A program made the translations under genes and the position numbers. Shown here piece by piece: positions 9,316-18,231 of a stretch of DNA of 64,000 bases. Under the pieces are notes generated by a model. It saw nothing but the letters and a program-made list of their open reading frames with translations. It was not told where the DNA came from and searched no databases. Source of the stretch: an uncultured Flavobacteriales bacterium (GTDB lineage Bacteria; Bacteroidota; Bacteroidia; Flavobacteriales; Weeksellaceae); contig CALJKL010000096.1 of assembly GCA_937973555.1 (NCBI GenBank), forward strand, positions 32,390 through 96,389, read 5' to 3'. Position 1 is the first letter of the stretch. Each line of letters starts with the position of its first letter.

Positions 9316-11013
9316 ATGGTTTTCAGAAAAATTACATTTATCATATTCAGCATTATCAGCATACAAATTTTCGCACAGTATTCACCTAAAAACAATAGTA
9401 AAAAACTGAATGAAAATGCTGAAAAATATGCAGATTCTGTTTATCAAAAACTTTCTTTAGATGAAAAAATTGGCCAACTCTATATTGTTGCGTTATATAC
9501 CAACAAAGGTGAAAACCATATTTCACAAATCAGAAATTTAGTAGAAAAAGAAAAAATTGGCGGACTAATTCTGATGCAGGATGATGTGGAAAAGCATATT
9601 GCTCTGGTGAATGAATTTCAACAGAAATCTGCCATCCCCATGATGATAGGAATTGATGGAGAATGGGGACTATACCAAAGATTTCCTACAGCACATAAAT
9701 TTCCTTGGGCCATGACTTTGGGGGCCATACAAGACAATTATCTTATCTACGAAATGACCACCAAAATTGCAGAAGACTGCAAAAGGATGGGCATTTATTG
9801 GGATTTCGCTCCCGTTTTAGACGTCAATACCAACCCGAACAACCCTATTATTGGCAATAGAAGTTTTGGATCCGATGTAGAAAACGTCATTGAAAAAGGA
9901 TTGGCTTACGCAAAGGGATTGCAAGAGCATGGTGTGTTGGCTTCCATGAAACATTTTCCAGGACATGGTGATACCGATAAAGATTCTCATCTAGATTTGC
10001 CTGTGGTTTCTCATCAAATCGAAAGATTAAACCAAATAGAACTTTCTCCCTTCAAAGCTTTGATGGACAAAAAAATTGGCGGTGTAATGGTAGCACATCT
10101 TTACGTTCCTGCATTGGAGAAACAACCAGGAATTCCGGCTTCACTTTCTTATGAAATCATTACCAATTTATTGAAAAACACTTATCACTACAATGGTTTG
10201 GTTATTACAGATGCACTAAATATGAATGCGGTGGCCTCTAAATTTCCTGCCGGCGAACTAGATTTGAAAGCATTCAAAGCGGGTAACGACATCATGCTTT
10301 TTTCTCAGGATGTACCCAATGGAAAAGCTCTGATAAAAAATGCCATAGAAAAGGGAGATATTGCTGAAGCCCGATTGGCAGAAAGCGTAAAGAAAATTTT
10401 GAAGACAAAATTTTTGTTGAATCTCCAAAACCTAAAACCTATCAATCCGGAAAACATAAAGGAGGATTTAAACAATGCTTCACATGCAGCACTTTCAGAG
10501 AAATTATATGCCAATGCCGTTACGCTTCTGAAAGATGAAAAAGACCTTTTGCCCTTAAGCTGCAAAAAAAAATATTACTATCTGCCATTGGAAGAGGCCC
10601 CTTATCAGGCATTTTTAGATCAGTTGAATTTGGATACTACGGTTCAGTTGATTACTAAAGACGAATTGAATATTCTCCCGGAGGAGAATGCTACTGTAAT
10701 TATTGGCCTTCATAAAGACAATTCTACCGCCTACAAACCTTATAAAATCTCTGAAGAAAGTAAAAACATCATTACAGAAATCAGTAAAAAAGCCAATGTC
10801 ATTTTGGAGGTTTTTGGGTCTCCATATGCATTGAAAGATTTAGATATTTCTACTCTTTCAACGGTTTTGGTGGGCTATGAAAACAACGATTTATCTTTAA
10901 AAGCTTCTGCAAAAGCGCTTTTGGGGAAAACAAAAATCCATGGCAAACTTCCAGTAATTATCAATGAAAGTTTGAAGGAAGGAAGCGGAATTGAATTAAA
11001 AATAAAAAAATAA
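9316..11013 (+). CDS. Secreted glycoside hydrolase family 3, NagZ-like beta-N-acetylhexosaminidase
   Basis: The protein has 565 residues. Residues 1-20 form a signal peptide (ending IFAQ), so the enzyme is exported, unlike cytosolic NagZ of E. coli. The GH3 barrel shows the NagZ-type acid/base loop KHFPGHGDT (212-220) and the nucleophile in ITDALNM (Asp299). About 200 residues follow the barrel and resemble a GH3 C-domain. Many Bacteroidota homologues carry a further beta-lactamase-like domain, which is absent. It probably removes GlcNAc from muropeptides in the periplasm. It stands alone, 37 bases before bshA with a weak hairpin between. Confidence 0.85.
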   Translation: MVFRKITFIIFSIISIQIFAQYSPKNNSKKLNENAEKYADSVYQKLSLDEKIGQLYIVALYTNKGENHISQIRNLVEKEKIGGLILMQDDVEKHIALVNEFQQKSAIPMMIGIDGEWGLYQRFPTAHKFPWAMTLGAIQDNYLIYEMTTKIAEDCKRMGIYWDFAPVLDVNTNPNNPIIGNRSFGSDVENVIEKGLAYAKGLQEHGVLASMKHFPGHGDTDKDSHLDLPVVSHQIERLNQIELSPFKALMDKKIGGVMVAHLYVPALEKQPGIPASLSYEIITNLLKNTYHYNGLVITDALNMNAVASKFPAGELDLKAFKAGNDIMLFSQDVPNGKALIKNAIEKGDIAEARLAESVKKILKTKFLLNLQNLKPINPENIKEDLNNASHAALSEKLYANAVTLLKDEKDLLPLSCKKKYYYLPLEEAPYQAFLDQLNLDTTVQLITKDELNILPEENATVIIGLHKDNSTAYKPYKISEESKNIITEISKKANVILEVFGSPYALKDLDISTLSTVLVGYENNDLSLKASAKALLGKTKIHGKLPVIINESLKEGSGIELKIKK

Positions 11014-11015
11014 AA

Positions 11016-11038
11016 AAGAACGCTTAAAAATCGTTCTT
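11016..11038 (+). terminator. Weak hairpin between GH3 and bshA
   Basis: AAGAACG pairs with CGTTCTT around a 9-base loop just after the GH3 stop. No T-run follows, so it may be a weak terminator or only a processing hairpin. Confidence 0.35.
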
Positions 11039-11050
11039 ACAAATAAAAAT

Positions 11051-12190
11051 ATGAAAATAGGAATACTTTGTTATCCAACATATGGTGGCAGTGGAATTGT
11101 AGCCACAGAACTGGGAATGTCTTTGGCCAAAAAAGGCTATGAAGTGCATTTTATCTCTTCAGAATTACCGGCAAGACTAGACATGACCAACCCGAACATT
11201 TTCTTTCACAAAGTGAATGTGCAGACGTACCCGCTCTTTAAGCATCAACCTTTTGATATTGCACTTTCTTCCACCATTTATCAGGTGGTGAAGCTGTATC
11301 AACTAGACATTCTGCATGCACACTATGCCATCCCTTACGCTTATGCTGCATTTTTTGCGAAGCAGATGCTTAAAGAAGAAAACGCCGATATTCCTTTGGT
11401 AACTACCCTTCACGGAACGGATATTACCTTGGTGGGACAACACCCAAGTTATAAGCATGCGGTGGAGTTTTCCATCAATCATTCCGACACTATTACTACG
11501 GTATCCGAAAGCCTTAAAAATGACACTTTGAAGTTTTTCCAAATCACAAAAAACATTGAGGTTATTACCAATTTCATTGATAATTCTGAATTTGATGATT
11601 TGCCATGCTGCGAAAGGCATCAGTTTGCAGCACCGGATGAAAAAATTTTGATACATGTTTCCAATTTGAGGCCTGTAAAAAGGATTCAAGATGTTCTTGA
11701 AATTTTCAACAAAGTGGAAAAATCGGTGAAATCAAAATTGCTCATTTTGGGAGATGGCCCAGATTTAGAAGTCATCAACGATTTTATCCATCACAATCCG
11801 CACCTCATCAATAAAATAAAGCTTTTGGGCAAAGTAGACAATCTTTACCAAATTCTGAAATTCGCTGATGTCTTTCTACTGCCTTCAGAACAGGAAAGTT
11901 TTGGCTTGGCAGCTTTGGAGGCAATGGCCGCAGAAACACCGGTTATCAGTAGTAATGCGGGCGGAATTCCGGAAGTAAACATACAGGGCGAAACCGGATT
12001 TTTAGCAGAAGTAGGCAATGTGGAAGCCATGGCGAGCTATGCCATAAAACTTCTTTCTGATGAAAAATTACTGGCAGAAATGAAGCAAAGATCCAAGGCA
12101 AGAGCATTAGAATTCGACATTACCAAAATACTTCCTGCTTACGAAAAGATGTATGAAGAAACCATAGAAAATTTCAAAAATATCCAATAA
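11051..12190 (+). CDS. bshA: N-acetyl-alpha-D-glucosaminyl L-malate synthase (bacillithiol synthesis)
   Basis: The 379-residue GT-B (GT4) glycosyltransferase begins MKIGILCYPTYGGSGIVATE, diagnostic of BshA. It transfers GlcNAc from UDP-GlcNAc to L-malate, the first step to the thiol bacillithiol. The donor site reads ESFGLAALEAMAAETPVI. The HLHAHY-like acceptor region is present as LDILHAHYAIPYAYA, and HGTDIT is conserved. bshB and bshC are not in the window. It is followed at 48 bases by a DUF2851 gene, an arrangement often seen in Flavobacteriia. Confidence 0.95.
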   Translation: MKIGILCYPTYGGSGIVATELGMSLAKKGYEVHFISSELPARLDMTNPNIFFHKVNVQTYPLFKHQPFDIALSSTIYQVVKLYQLDILHAHYAIPYAYAAFFAKQMLKEENADIPLVTTLHGTDITLVGQHPSYKHAVEFSINHSDTITTVSESLKNDTLKFFQITKNIEVITNFIDNSEFDDLPCCERHQFAAPDEKILIHVSNLRPVKRIQDVLEIFNKVEKSVKSKLLILGDGPDLEVINDFIHHNPHLINKIKLLGKVDNLYQILKFADVFLLPSEQESFGLAALEAMAAETPVISSNAGGIPEVNIQGETGFLAEVGNVEAMASYAIKLLSDEKLLAEMKQRSKARALEFDITKILPAYEKMYEETIENFKNIQ

Positions 12191-12238
12191 ACAATACTCA
12201 ATTTTCGTATTTTTACTTAAAACACAACCTTTTAAGTG

Positions 12239-13501
12239 ATGAACGAAAATTTGCTTCAATATCTATGGAGTCACAAAATCTTTAAGAATTTTGACTTTAA
12301 AGACATCTATGGTAATGAAATCGAAATTCTGGACTTTGGGAAATTCAACAAAAACTCCGGTCCGGATTTTTCTTTTGCCAAAATCAAAACAAAAAATGTA
12401 GTTTTGGCAGGAAACATAGAGCTTCATGTAAAATCTTCTGATTGGCATTTTCACAATCACAATCAACAGAAGGATTATCAATCAGTAATTCTGCATGTGG
12501 TATATTTCAATGACTTAGAAATAGAAGAGCTTAAAAAAGCCGGAATTGCAACACTGGAATTAAAAAATTATATTGATGAAAGTATCTTGGCAAAATATGA
12601 AGCAATGGAAAGTAATTGCCATTTTATTCCTTGCGAAAATTTATTTGATGCCGCTTTCATTCCTTTCCTTTTTTCTGAAGAAAATGTATTGAAAAAACTG
12701 GATAAAAAATCCGTAGAAATTGAAACTCTGCTTCAAAAATCGAAAAACAATTATGAAGCCGTCTTATTTCAGAAATTAGCCTACAGTTTTGGACTGAAAG
12801 TGAATGCAGAAATTTATCAGACCATTGCCGAGAATATAGATTTTAAAATCATCCAAAAAATTTCTCAAAATCAGCATCAATTAGAAAGTCTGCTTTTCGG
12901 AATGGGAAATTTATTGGAAAAAGGAACAGAAACCAATCAAAAATGGAAACAGGAATTTGAGTTTTTAAAGTCTAAATTTAAAATTCCCAGAAATACCTTT
13001 CCGGTAAAATTCATGAGGCTGATGCCGTCTTCCTTTCCCACCATAAGACTTTCTCAGTTGGCAAGTCTCTATCATATTCATGCCAATCTTTTTTCAAAAA
13101 TCATCATCGCAAAAAACATTCAGGATTTGAGATCCCTTTTTGAATCTGTAAAAACTTCTCAATTTTGGGAAAATCATTATACTTTTGAAAAGGCTTCTGA
13201 AGACAAAACAGAGAAGAAACTATCTGGAAATTTTATCGACATTCTGATTTTGAATGCCATCTTACCAATGATATATACCTATTTCAAAAATCTGGATTCC
13301 GAAAAAACGGAGCAAGTTTTGGAGTTTTACAAAGACCTGAACCCTGAAAAAAACACCATTATTTCTGAATGGAAAAAATTGGGAGTAAAATTCGATTCGG
13401 CGTTAGAAACCCAAGCATTTCTTTATCACCATAAAAATTATTGTGCTTCTAAAAATTGCCTAAATTGTAATATTGGCTATCAATTACTAAAAATGAAATG
13501 A
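12239..13501 (+). CDS. DUF2851 family protein
   Basis: The ATG at 12239 is preceded by an in-frame GTG at 12236; the ATG is preferred. The product has about 420 residues, is soluble and has no signal peptide. The N-terminal part reads GNEIEILDFGKFNKNSGPDF and the segment GNIELHVKSSDWHFHNH. The C-terminus has a Cys cluster (NYCASKNCLNCNIGYQLL) that could bind metal. DUF2851 has no function known to me; the E/D, HVKSSDWHxH and K residues recall restriction-like nucleases, which is speculation. It follows bshA on the same strand. Confidence 0.8.
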   Translation: MNENLLQYLWSHKIFKNFDFKDIYGNEIEILDFGKFNKNSGPDFSFAKIKTKNVVLAGNIELHVKSSDWHFHNHNQQKDYQSVILHVVYFNDLEIEELKKAGIATLELKNYIDESILAKYEAMESNCHFIPCENLFDAAFIPFLFSEENVLKKLDKKSVEIETLLQKSKNNYEAVLFQKLAYSFGLKVNAEIYQTIAENIDFKIIQKISQNQHQLESLLFGMGNLLEKGTETNQKWKQEFEFLKSKFKIPRNTFPVKFMRLMPSSFPTIRLSQLASLYHIHANLFSKIIIAKNIQDLRSLFESVKTSQFWENHYTFEKASEDKTEKKLSGNFIDILILNAILPMIYTYFKNLDSEKTEQVLEFYKDLNPEKNTIISEWKKLGVKFDSALETQAFLYHHKNYCASKNCLNCNIGYQLLKMK

Positions 13502-13512
13502 TAGTATTGATA

Positions 13513-14019
13513 TTATTTGACAACGACTCTCTCTTTGTTTTTTTCTAAAACATTGGTAATATTCGCAATATCATCCAAAGAGAATTTTCCGAGAATTTTT
13601 ACATAAACCAGTTCATGATCATCTCTTACCGATAACATGAGGTTCTTTATTAAAGATGGATTGCGTGTCTCTTTAGACAGAATTTTAATTTTAGAATCTT
13701 TACTGCTGATGCTTACAAACTCCTGCATATTGTTTCCGAAAGTTTTTGCGGAAAAATCTGCTACCATCTTGTCTGAAGCATTTTCTACAACGTAGACCTT
13801 CACTTTTCTGATTTTTTTTATCAAATTAATGACATCTTCAGAACTTCCATCTTCTCTCAAAGTCTTTTTGATAAAAGGCTTTACCAAAAACATAGGCACA
13901 TTCACTTTAGTAATGGTGGCATTGCCATTTTTTTCTTCATTATAAAGAGACTTTTGAGAAACAAAACAAGACTGCAAAAAAATCAACATTAAAAATAAAA
14001 AAGTAAATTTTGTTTTCAT
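13513..14019 (-). CDS. DUF4252 lipoprotein
   Basis: The protein has 168 residues with a lipoprotein signal (MKTKFTFLFLMLIFLQSC, Cys at 18). The mature part matches the DUF4252 pattern: a predicted small alpha/beta domain with VYVVENA and HELVYVKILGKFSLDDI segments. The upstream gene (14021-15256) has the same domain at its N-terminus, so the two are paralogues. It is the last gene of the operon that starts with an ECF sigma factor at 16350. The function of DUF4252 is unknown; envelope location is clear. Confidence 0.8.
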   Translation of the reverse strand: MKTKFTFLFLMLIFLQSCFVSQKSLYNEEKNGNATITKVNVPMFLVKPFIKKTLREDGSSEDVINLIKKIRKVKVYVVENASDKMVADFSAKTFGNNMQEFVSISSKDSKIKILSKETRNPSLIKNLMLSVRDDHELVYVKILGKFSLDDIANITNVLEKNKERVVVK

Positions 14020-14020
14020 T

Positions 14021-15256
14021 TTAGTCTATTTTTTTAATGATAGCACCACTGTTTCTCGTAATATGAGACATGATTTCTGGCTTGCCTTTATACTGAACAA
14101 TAGCCCCAGAACTTGCCATTACATCCAATGTAGCATTGGCATTCACCTTTGCAATGGCGCCAGAATGAAGATCTAATTTCACATTTTTCGCCATTAAATC
14201 TAATGCATTACAACTCGCACCACTATTAAGTTTCAAAGAAAAATTTTCTGTAGCTCCTCTAAAATTTCCCATCATGCCAGAATTTCCGGAAAAATTAAAT
14301 TCCTTGGAATGCACTTCAAGATTCAATACAGATCCAGAATTTGCCTGAATGGAAATAAAACTGTAATCAAAATCCGCAGTTACTATAGCTCCAGAATTAA
14401 CCTGTGCATTTAGTTTCTGATCAGAAACTTTATTTTTCGTTTTAAAAATAGACCCAGAACTCACATATAAATCATCTAAAACCGGATTCTGAATATTCAC
14501 CAGAAGTTTTTTGAATTTTAAATTCTTGATAGTACTTCTATCAATATAAATCTTAAGAATTCCATTGTTAACCTCAGTTTTTATATACTGAATTTTGTCT
14601 GCATCGGCACTAATCTCTACCTTACGTTCTTTGCCTTGCGTAAAATCTACAAGTACCCCAGAAGAAACCTCTATACCATGAAAAGCCTCTACATTTCTCT
14701 CAACAGCATTATTATTTTCTGAAATCTTCTTGGGGGTTTTCTCCTGAACATCTTTCACCAAATTAGAAACATCATCCATAGAAATTTTGCCATCCAGCAT
14801 CATCAGCACATTGCTGTCTTCCCCATTAATGCTCAACAAAAGATTGTCTAAAACATTAGATTCTGTTTTGGCGGCAAGAAATTTAATTTTGTTTTCTTTA
14901 CTATTAACGCTCATCAACTCTTCATAATTAAGATTTTTGATGGCAGAAAGCATAGATTGTTGCACGTTTTGGAAGTTTTGATATGCCACAACAGAATCTT
15001 TATTTCCTTTATCCGGTCTATCTACAACAAGAATTTTAAGAGCATTCACTTTATTGATAAGAGGCTTTATTTTACTGAGGTCTTCATCATTGATATTCAG
15101 ATTTGCTAAAAGCCGGAACATAGGTTTGGCAATTTTAATAGAAGTAACACCCTCTGTATCCTGATACTGATCAAAAAGCTGATTGAGTTTTTCACTTTGT
15201 CCAAAAACTTCTAGGCTAGAGAACAATAATACAAATAGAAATAGTATTTTTTTCAT
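14021..15256 (-). CDS. DUF4252 plus head-GIN (DUF2807) fusion, exported
   Basis: The protein has 411 residues: signal peptide 1-19 (ending EVFG), a DUF4252 domain about 20-180, and a head-GIN (DUF2807) beta-solenoid about 195-405. The last part is marked by repeated NSG/SSG turns such as VNSGAIVTADF, ANSGSVLNL and SGAIVQYKGKP. GIN domains are found in putative surface adhesins of Bacteroidota. The fusion joins two families that are often separate genes. It sits between a putative anti-sigma factor and a second DUF4252 protein, with 1 and 10 base gaps, so it is probably a regulon member or sensor for the sigma factor. Confidence 0.8.
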   Translation of the reverse strand: MKKILFLFVLLFSSLEVFGQSEKLNQLFDQYQDTEGVTSIKIAKPMFRLLANLNINDEDLSKIKPLINKVNALKILVVDRPDKGNKDSVVAYQNFQNVQQSMLSAIKNLNYEELMSVNSKENKIKFLAAKTESNVLDNLLLSINGEDSNVLMMLDGKISMDDVSNLVKDVQEKTPKKISENNNAVERNVEAFHGIEVSSGVLVDFTQGKERKVEISADADKIQYIKTEVNNGILKIYIDRSTIKNLKFKKLLVNIQNPVLDDLYVSSGSIFKTKNKVSDQKLNAQVNSGAIVTADFDYSFISIQANSGSVLNLEVHSKEFNFSGNSGMMGNFRGATENFSLKLNSGASCNALDLMAKNVKLDLHSGAIAKVNANATLDVMASSGAIVQYKGKPEIMSHITRNSGAIIKKID

Positions 15257-15266
15257 GATAAAAATT

Positions 15267-15869
15267 TTAAAAATTAACAGTTAAAAGCTTCACAGGTTGA
15301 GCATTTTCTAAAGCAGTGTTGATGTTTCCACCAAGCATTTCCAGTGCGTTTTTGGTATAATTGATGGCTTCATTTTCCGAAGCAATCGGCTTACCATTTA
15401 CCACTACAAAATCTGGATTGTACTCTTCTATTTCTGCATCTACCGGTGTAGTATTGTGTCGCTTTTTGGTAGATTTTAGTATATGCTGTGCTAAATTTTG
15501 TGCAGATTTTTTGTATTTTGATTTTTTATATAGAGCGGGTTCGGTTGCTATTTTCTTTGTCAAGGGAAATTCTTCATCTAGCTTTATATTTGAAAGAGAA
15601 GACACTTCTATTTGACTTTCAATTCTTGTTGCAGCTCTGTTCTTTAATTTTGTAGGATTAAAATCTGTATTGAAAAACATTACCAATCCGAAAAGCATTA
15701 CCAAGCTGGCTGCCAACCAATACCATTTTGGGGTAGAGTTGTTTTTTTGAACAGGAATTGTTTTTTCTTCGGCTTTAGCCAAAAAATCTTCAAAATTCCA
15801 ATTCATTTCCTCTTCCTTTAGTTTCTGAAAGACTTCTTTATATTCCACTTGAAATTTGTCTTTGTTCAT
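15267..15869 (-). CDS. Putative anti-sigma factor (single membrane segment)
   Basis: The protein has 200 residues. The N-terminal 45 residues are charged and cytosolic (FQKLKEEEMNWNFEDFLAKA). One membrane segment follows (about 48-66, WYWLAASLVMLFGLVMFF), then a Lys-rich periplasmic part. Gene start overlaps the sigma factor end by 32 bases in another frame, the classic ECF sigma/anti-sigma layout. No clear zinc-binding HxxxCxxC motif is seen, so the role is inferred from topology and position. Confidence 0.65.
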   Translation of the reverse strand: MNKDKFQVEYKEVFQKLKEEEMNWNFEDFLAKAEEKTIPVQKNNSTPKWYWLAASLVMLFGLVMFFNTDFNPTKLKNRAATRIESQIEVSSLSNIKLDEEFPLTKKIATEPALYKKSKYKKSAQNLAQHILKSTKKRHNTTPVDAEIEEYNPDFVVVNGKPIASENEAINYTKNALEMLGGNINTALENAQPVKLLTVNF

Positions 15870-16350
15870 AATTCATGAGTTGTGTAATTTGTTCTTTTAC
15901 TTTTTGCCTGGCCCGCATTAGATTTACCCTTACCGCATTTTCTTCCATTTCTAGAATTTCTGAAATTTCTGAGACTTCATATTCTTCTACATCTTTCAGG
16001 TGAATGACCATTTTTTGTTTTTCAGGAAGTTCGTTGATAAAACTGATAATCTTTTCTCTAAGATTGTTCACATCCATTTTATAAAGCTCACTTCTATGGA
16101 TTTGTAAATCCACAAAACCCTGCTTTACCGTTTCGTGTTTCAGCTTATTGAGGCATTCGTTTTTAACGCATTTCAAGGCATAAGATCGGATATTGACTTC
16201 TGCCAATTCATCTTTTTTTTGCCAAAGTTTCAGCATTAAATCCTGCACCAAATCTTCGGCTTCATCACTGCTTACCAAGAATCTTTTTGCAAAACGATAC
16301 ATCTCGTTTTTCAATACAAAAACAGTATTTTTAAAGGTTTCTTGATTCAT
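15838..16350 (-). CDS. ECF-type RNA polymerase sigma factor
   Basis: The protein has 170 residues with sigma region 2 (about 10-75, SSDEAEDLVQDLMLKLWQKK) and region 4 (about 115-165, LPEKQKMVIHLKDVEEYEVSEISEILEM in pieces). This is the usual size for an extracytoplasmic-function sigma-70 factor that redirects RNA polymerase upon an envelope signal. It leads an operon with an overlapping anti-sigma gene and two DUF4252 proteins. A terminator upstream (16456-16484) separates it from the GlmU-like gene, so it has its own promoter, perhaps self-activated. Confidence 0.93.
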   Translation of the reverse strand: MNQETFKNTVFVLKNEMYRFAKRFLVSSDEAEDLVQDLMLKLWQKKDELAEVNIRSYALKCVKNECLNKLKHETVKQGFVDLQIHRSELYKMDVNNLREKIISFINELPEKQKMVIHLKDVEEYEVSEISEILEMEENAVRVNLMRARQKVKEQITQLMNYEQRQISSGI

Positions 16351-16455
16351 TGATTAACTTCTGTAAGTAAGACAACTAATTTCGGGAAATTATTACATCG
16401 GGATTTACTTTTTTTTGAAAAATGCATAAAAACACTTTTAAATAATCCTAAATAA

Positions 16456-16484
16456 AAAACGCTTTCAATCTTAGAAAGCGTTTT
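16456..16484 (-). terminator. Terminator of the GlmU-like gene
   Basis: AAAACGCTTTC pairs with GAAAGCGTTTT around a 7-base loop, just after the stop at 16504 on the minus strand. A/T runs flank both sides. Confidence 0.8.
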
Positions 16485-16503
16485 CATTATATTTTAATAA
16501 ATA

Positions 16504-17664
16504 TTATCCTTCAAAATAAATCCATTTCAAAATATCTTTATCTTCTTCGGTTAAAGGCACCTTCCTTCTTTCCATGGCTTTTTCTGCAACCTCATAGGAT
16601 TTTTCTAGTTTGAATTTTTCATCTCCTTTAAATCCACCCCACGAAAAATGATCTATCACATTTGGCGGAAATCCACTTTTGAAAATATTGGCCGCCACGC
16701 CCACTATTGTGCCCGTGTTAAACTGCGTGTTGATGGCTGTTTTAGAATGGTCTCCCATAATAAGTCCACAAAATTGCAAGCCTGTTTTTTCAAACCTTTT
16801 GGTTTTATAGCTCCATAGTTTTACTTCGGCATAGTTGTTCTTCAAATTAGACGAATTGGTATCTGCTCCCAGATTGCACCATTCTCCAATAACAGAATTT
16901 CCCAAAAATCCTTCATGCCCCTTATTAGAATACCCCAAAATAACAATATTATTCACTTCGCCTCCTACTTTAGAATGCGGTCCAATGGTAGTTGCTCCGT
17001 AGATTTTGGAACCCATATTGATTTTAGAACCTTCACAAAGTGCCAAACTTCCTCTTATAACAGCACCTTCCATAATTTCCGCATTTTTGCCAATGTAGAT
17101 TTTTCCGGTTTTACAGTTGAGCGTTGCAAATTCTATTTCTGCGCCTTCTTCTATAAACAAGTCTTCTTTATTGCCCAAGAAACCATTGGTTTCAGAAAGT
17201 TTTTGCGAAGTTCTTCCTTTTGTGATTAATTCAAAATCATAATCAATAGCTTTGTCATTCATCGAAAACAAATCCGTCGGCTTTTTGAAGAACAGCAATT
17301 CCTCCTTCACATCATTCATTTTATCAATCTGTGATAAGGAAAAATTCTCCATATTTAATCTCGCGGCCAATACTTCGTTTTCATAAATCAATGCCTCTCC
17401 TAACTGTAAACCCTTTATTTGCTCTAAGACATTTTCTGAAGGAATAAAATTGGGAGTTAGCAGCAAGCCCTCTTTTTTCTCATACGTTTTGAATTTTTTC
17501 TGAAGATAATCTTCTGTGATATAAGCAACTTCAGAAAGATTAAGTAATTTTTGCCAACGTTCCTTAAAGGTAAAGATTCCTGTTCTTAATTCAGCTATTG
17601 GTCTGGTATAGGTAAGTGGTAGAAAATCTTCCCAGAATTGGGCATCAGAAAAAATAAGTTGCAT
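16504..17664 (-). CDS. GlmU family protein (sugar nucleotidyltransferase-like with beta-helix)
   Basis: The ATG at 17664 (MQLIFSDAQFWEDFLPLTYT) is chosen over an in-frame start at 17703 because the Bacteroidota family begins there; 386 residues. The N-terminal half resembles a nucleotidyltransferase but lacks the usual GxGTRM loop, showing PLTYTRPIAELRTG instead. The C-terminal half (about 190-350) is a left-handed beta-helix with hexapeptide repeats (IGKNAEIMEGAVIRG, MGSKIYGATTIGPHSKVGG). These proteins are annotated GlmU-like, but whether they make UDP-sugars is unproven. It is monocistronic and ends at a terminator; L31 lies upstream behind its own terminator. Confidence 0.8.
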   Translation of the reverse strand: MQLIFSDAQFWEDFLPLTYTRPIAELRTGIFTFKERWQKLLNLSEVAYITEDYLQKKFKTYEKKEGLLLTPNFIPSENVLEQIKGLQLGEALIYENEVLAARLNMENFSLSQIDKMNDVKEELLFFKKPTDLFSMNDKAIDYDFELITKGRTSQKLSETNGFLGNKEDLFIEEGAEIEFATLNCKTGKIYIGKNAEIMEGAVIRGSLALCEGSKINMGSKIYGATTIGPHSKVGGEVNNIVILGYSNKGHEGFLGNSVIGEWCNLGADTNSSNLKNNYAEVKLWSYKTKRFEKTGLQFCGLIMGDHSKTAINTQFNTGTIVGVAANIFKSGFPPNVIDHFSWGGFKGDEKFKLEKSYEVAEKAMERRKVPLTEEDKDILKWIYFEG

Positions 17665-17722
17665 GGTAATTGTTTCTAGTTTATAAATATGATGAAAAGA
17701 CAACGAACAAATTTACAAAAAA

Positions 17723-17746
17723 AGTCCTTCAAAAATTTGAAGGACT
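17723..17746 (-). terminator. Terminator of rpmE2
   Basis: AGTCCTTCAAA pairs with TTTGAAGGACT. On the minus strand a run of seven T follows, so it ends L31 transcription. Confidence 0.88.
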
Positions 17747-17771
17747 GATTTATTCTTAAAACTCGTCTAAA

Positions 17772-18023
17772 TTATTTAGAGAATTTTTTGTATTTGTTCA
17801 TAAACTTGTCTACTCTACCAGCAGTGTCTACTAATTTTACTTTACCAGTGTAGAAAGGGTGAGAAGTAGAAGAAATTTCCATTTTAATCAATGGATATTC
17901 TGTTCCTTCGTATACGATAGTATCTTTGGTCTCAGCAGTAGACTTGCAAAGAAACATTTCGTCATTACTCATGTCTTTAAACACAACTAATCTATAATTT
18001 TCTGGGTGAATTCCTGATTTCAT
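17772..18023 (-). CDS. rpmE2: 50S ribosomal protein L31, type B
   Basis: The protein has 83 residues, the type B length, and begins MKSGIHPENYRLVVFKDMSN. The conserved SSTSHPFYTGK block and the C-terminal basic tail are present. It has no zinc-binding CxxC pair (one Cys only), so it is of the zinc-independent form. It binds the large ribosomal subunit. It is a single-gene unit with a strong terminator and a near-consensus promoter 80 bases upstream. The long leader may hold a regulatory structure. Confidence 0.95.
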   Translation of the reverse strand: MKSGIHPENYRLVVFKDMSNDEMFLCKSTAETKDTIVYEGTEYPLIKMEISSTSHPFYTGKVKLVDTAGRVDKFMNKYKKFSK

Positions 18024-18104
18024 ATCTTGTTTTCTTTTTTAAATTTTGTTGATAATAAACGGCGTGTAATGGCACTGCTTTTATTATGCTTAATTTTTAG
18101 ACTG

Positions 18105-18135
18105 CAAAAATAGAAATATTTTTTGAAATGACAAA
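18105..18135 (-). promoter_or_regulatory. Promoter of rpmE2 (TTTG-N19-TATTTTTG)
   Basis: On the minus strand TTTG (18135-18132), a 19-base spacer and TATTTTTG (18112-18105) match the Bacteroidota housekeeping promoter exactly. It predicts a 5' leader of roughly 75 to 80 bases before the L31 ATG. This is the best promoter match in the window. Confidence 0.75.
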
Positions 18136-18231
18136 CATCCTATTGAAGATTTTTGGGAAAGAAATTTCAAAATTTCCCGTTTATAAAAACAGTTCGGCTT
18201 TTTTCATTAACTTTACGCTTATTTTACTTCA

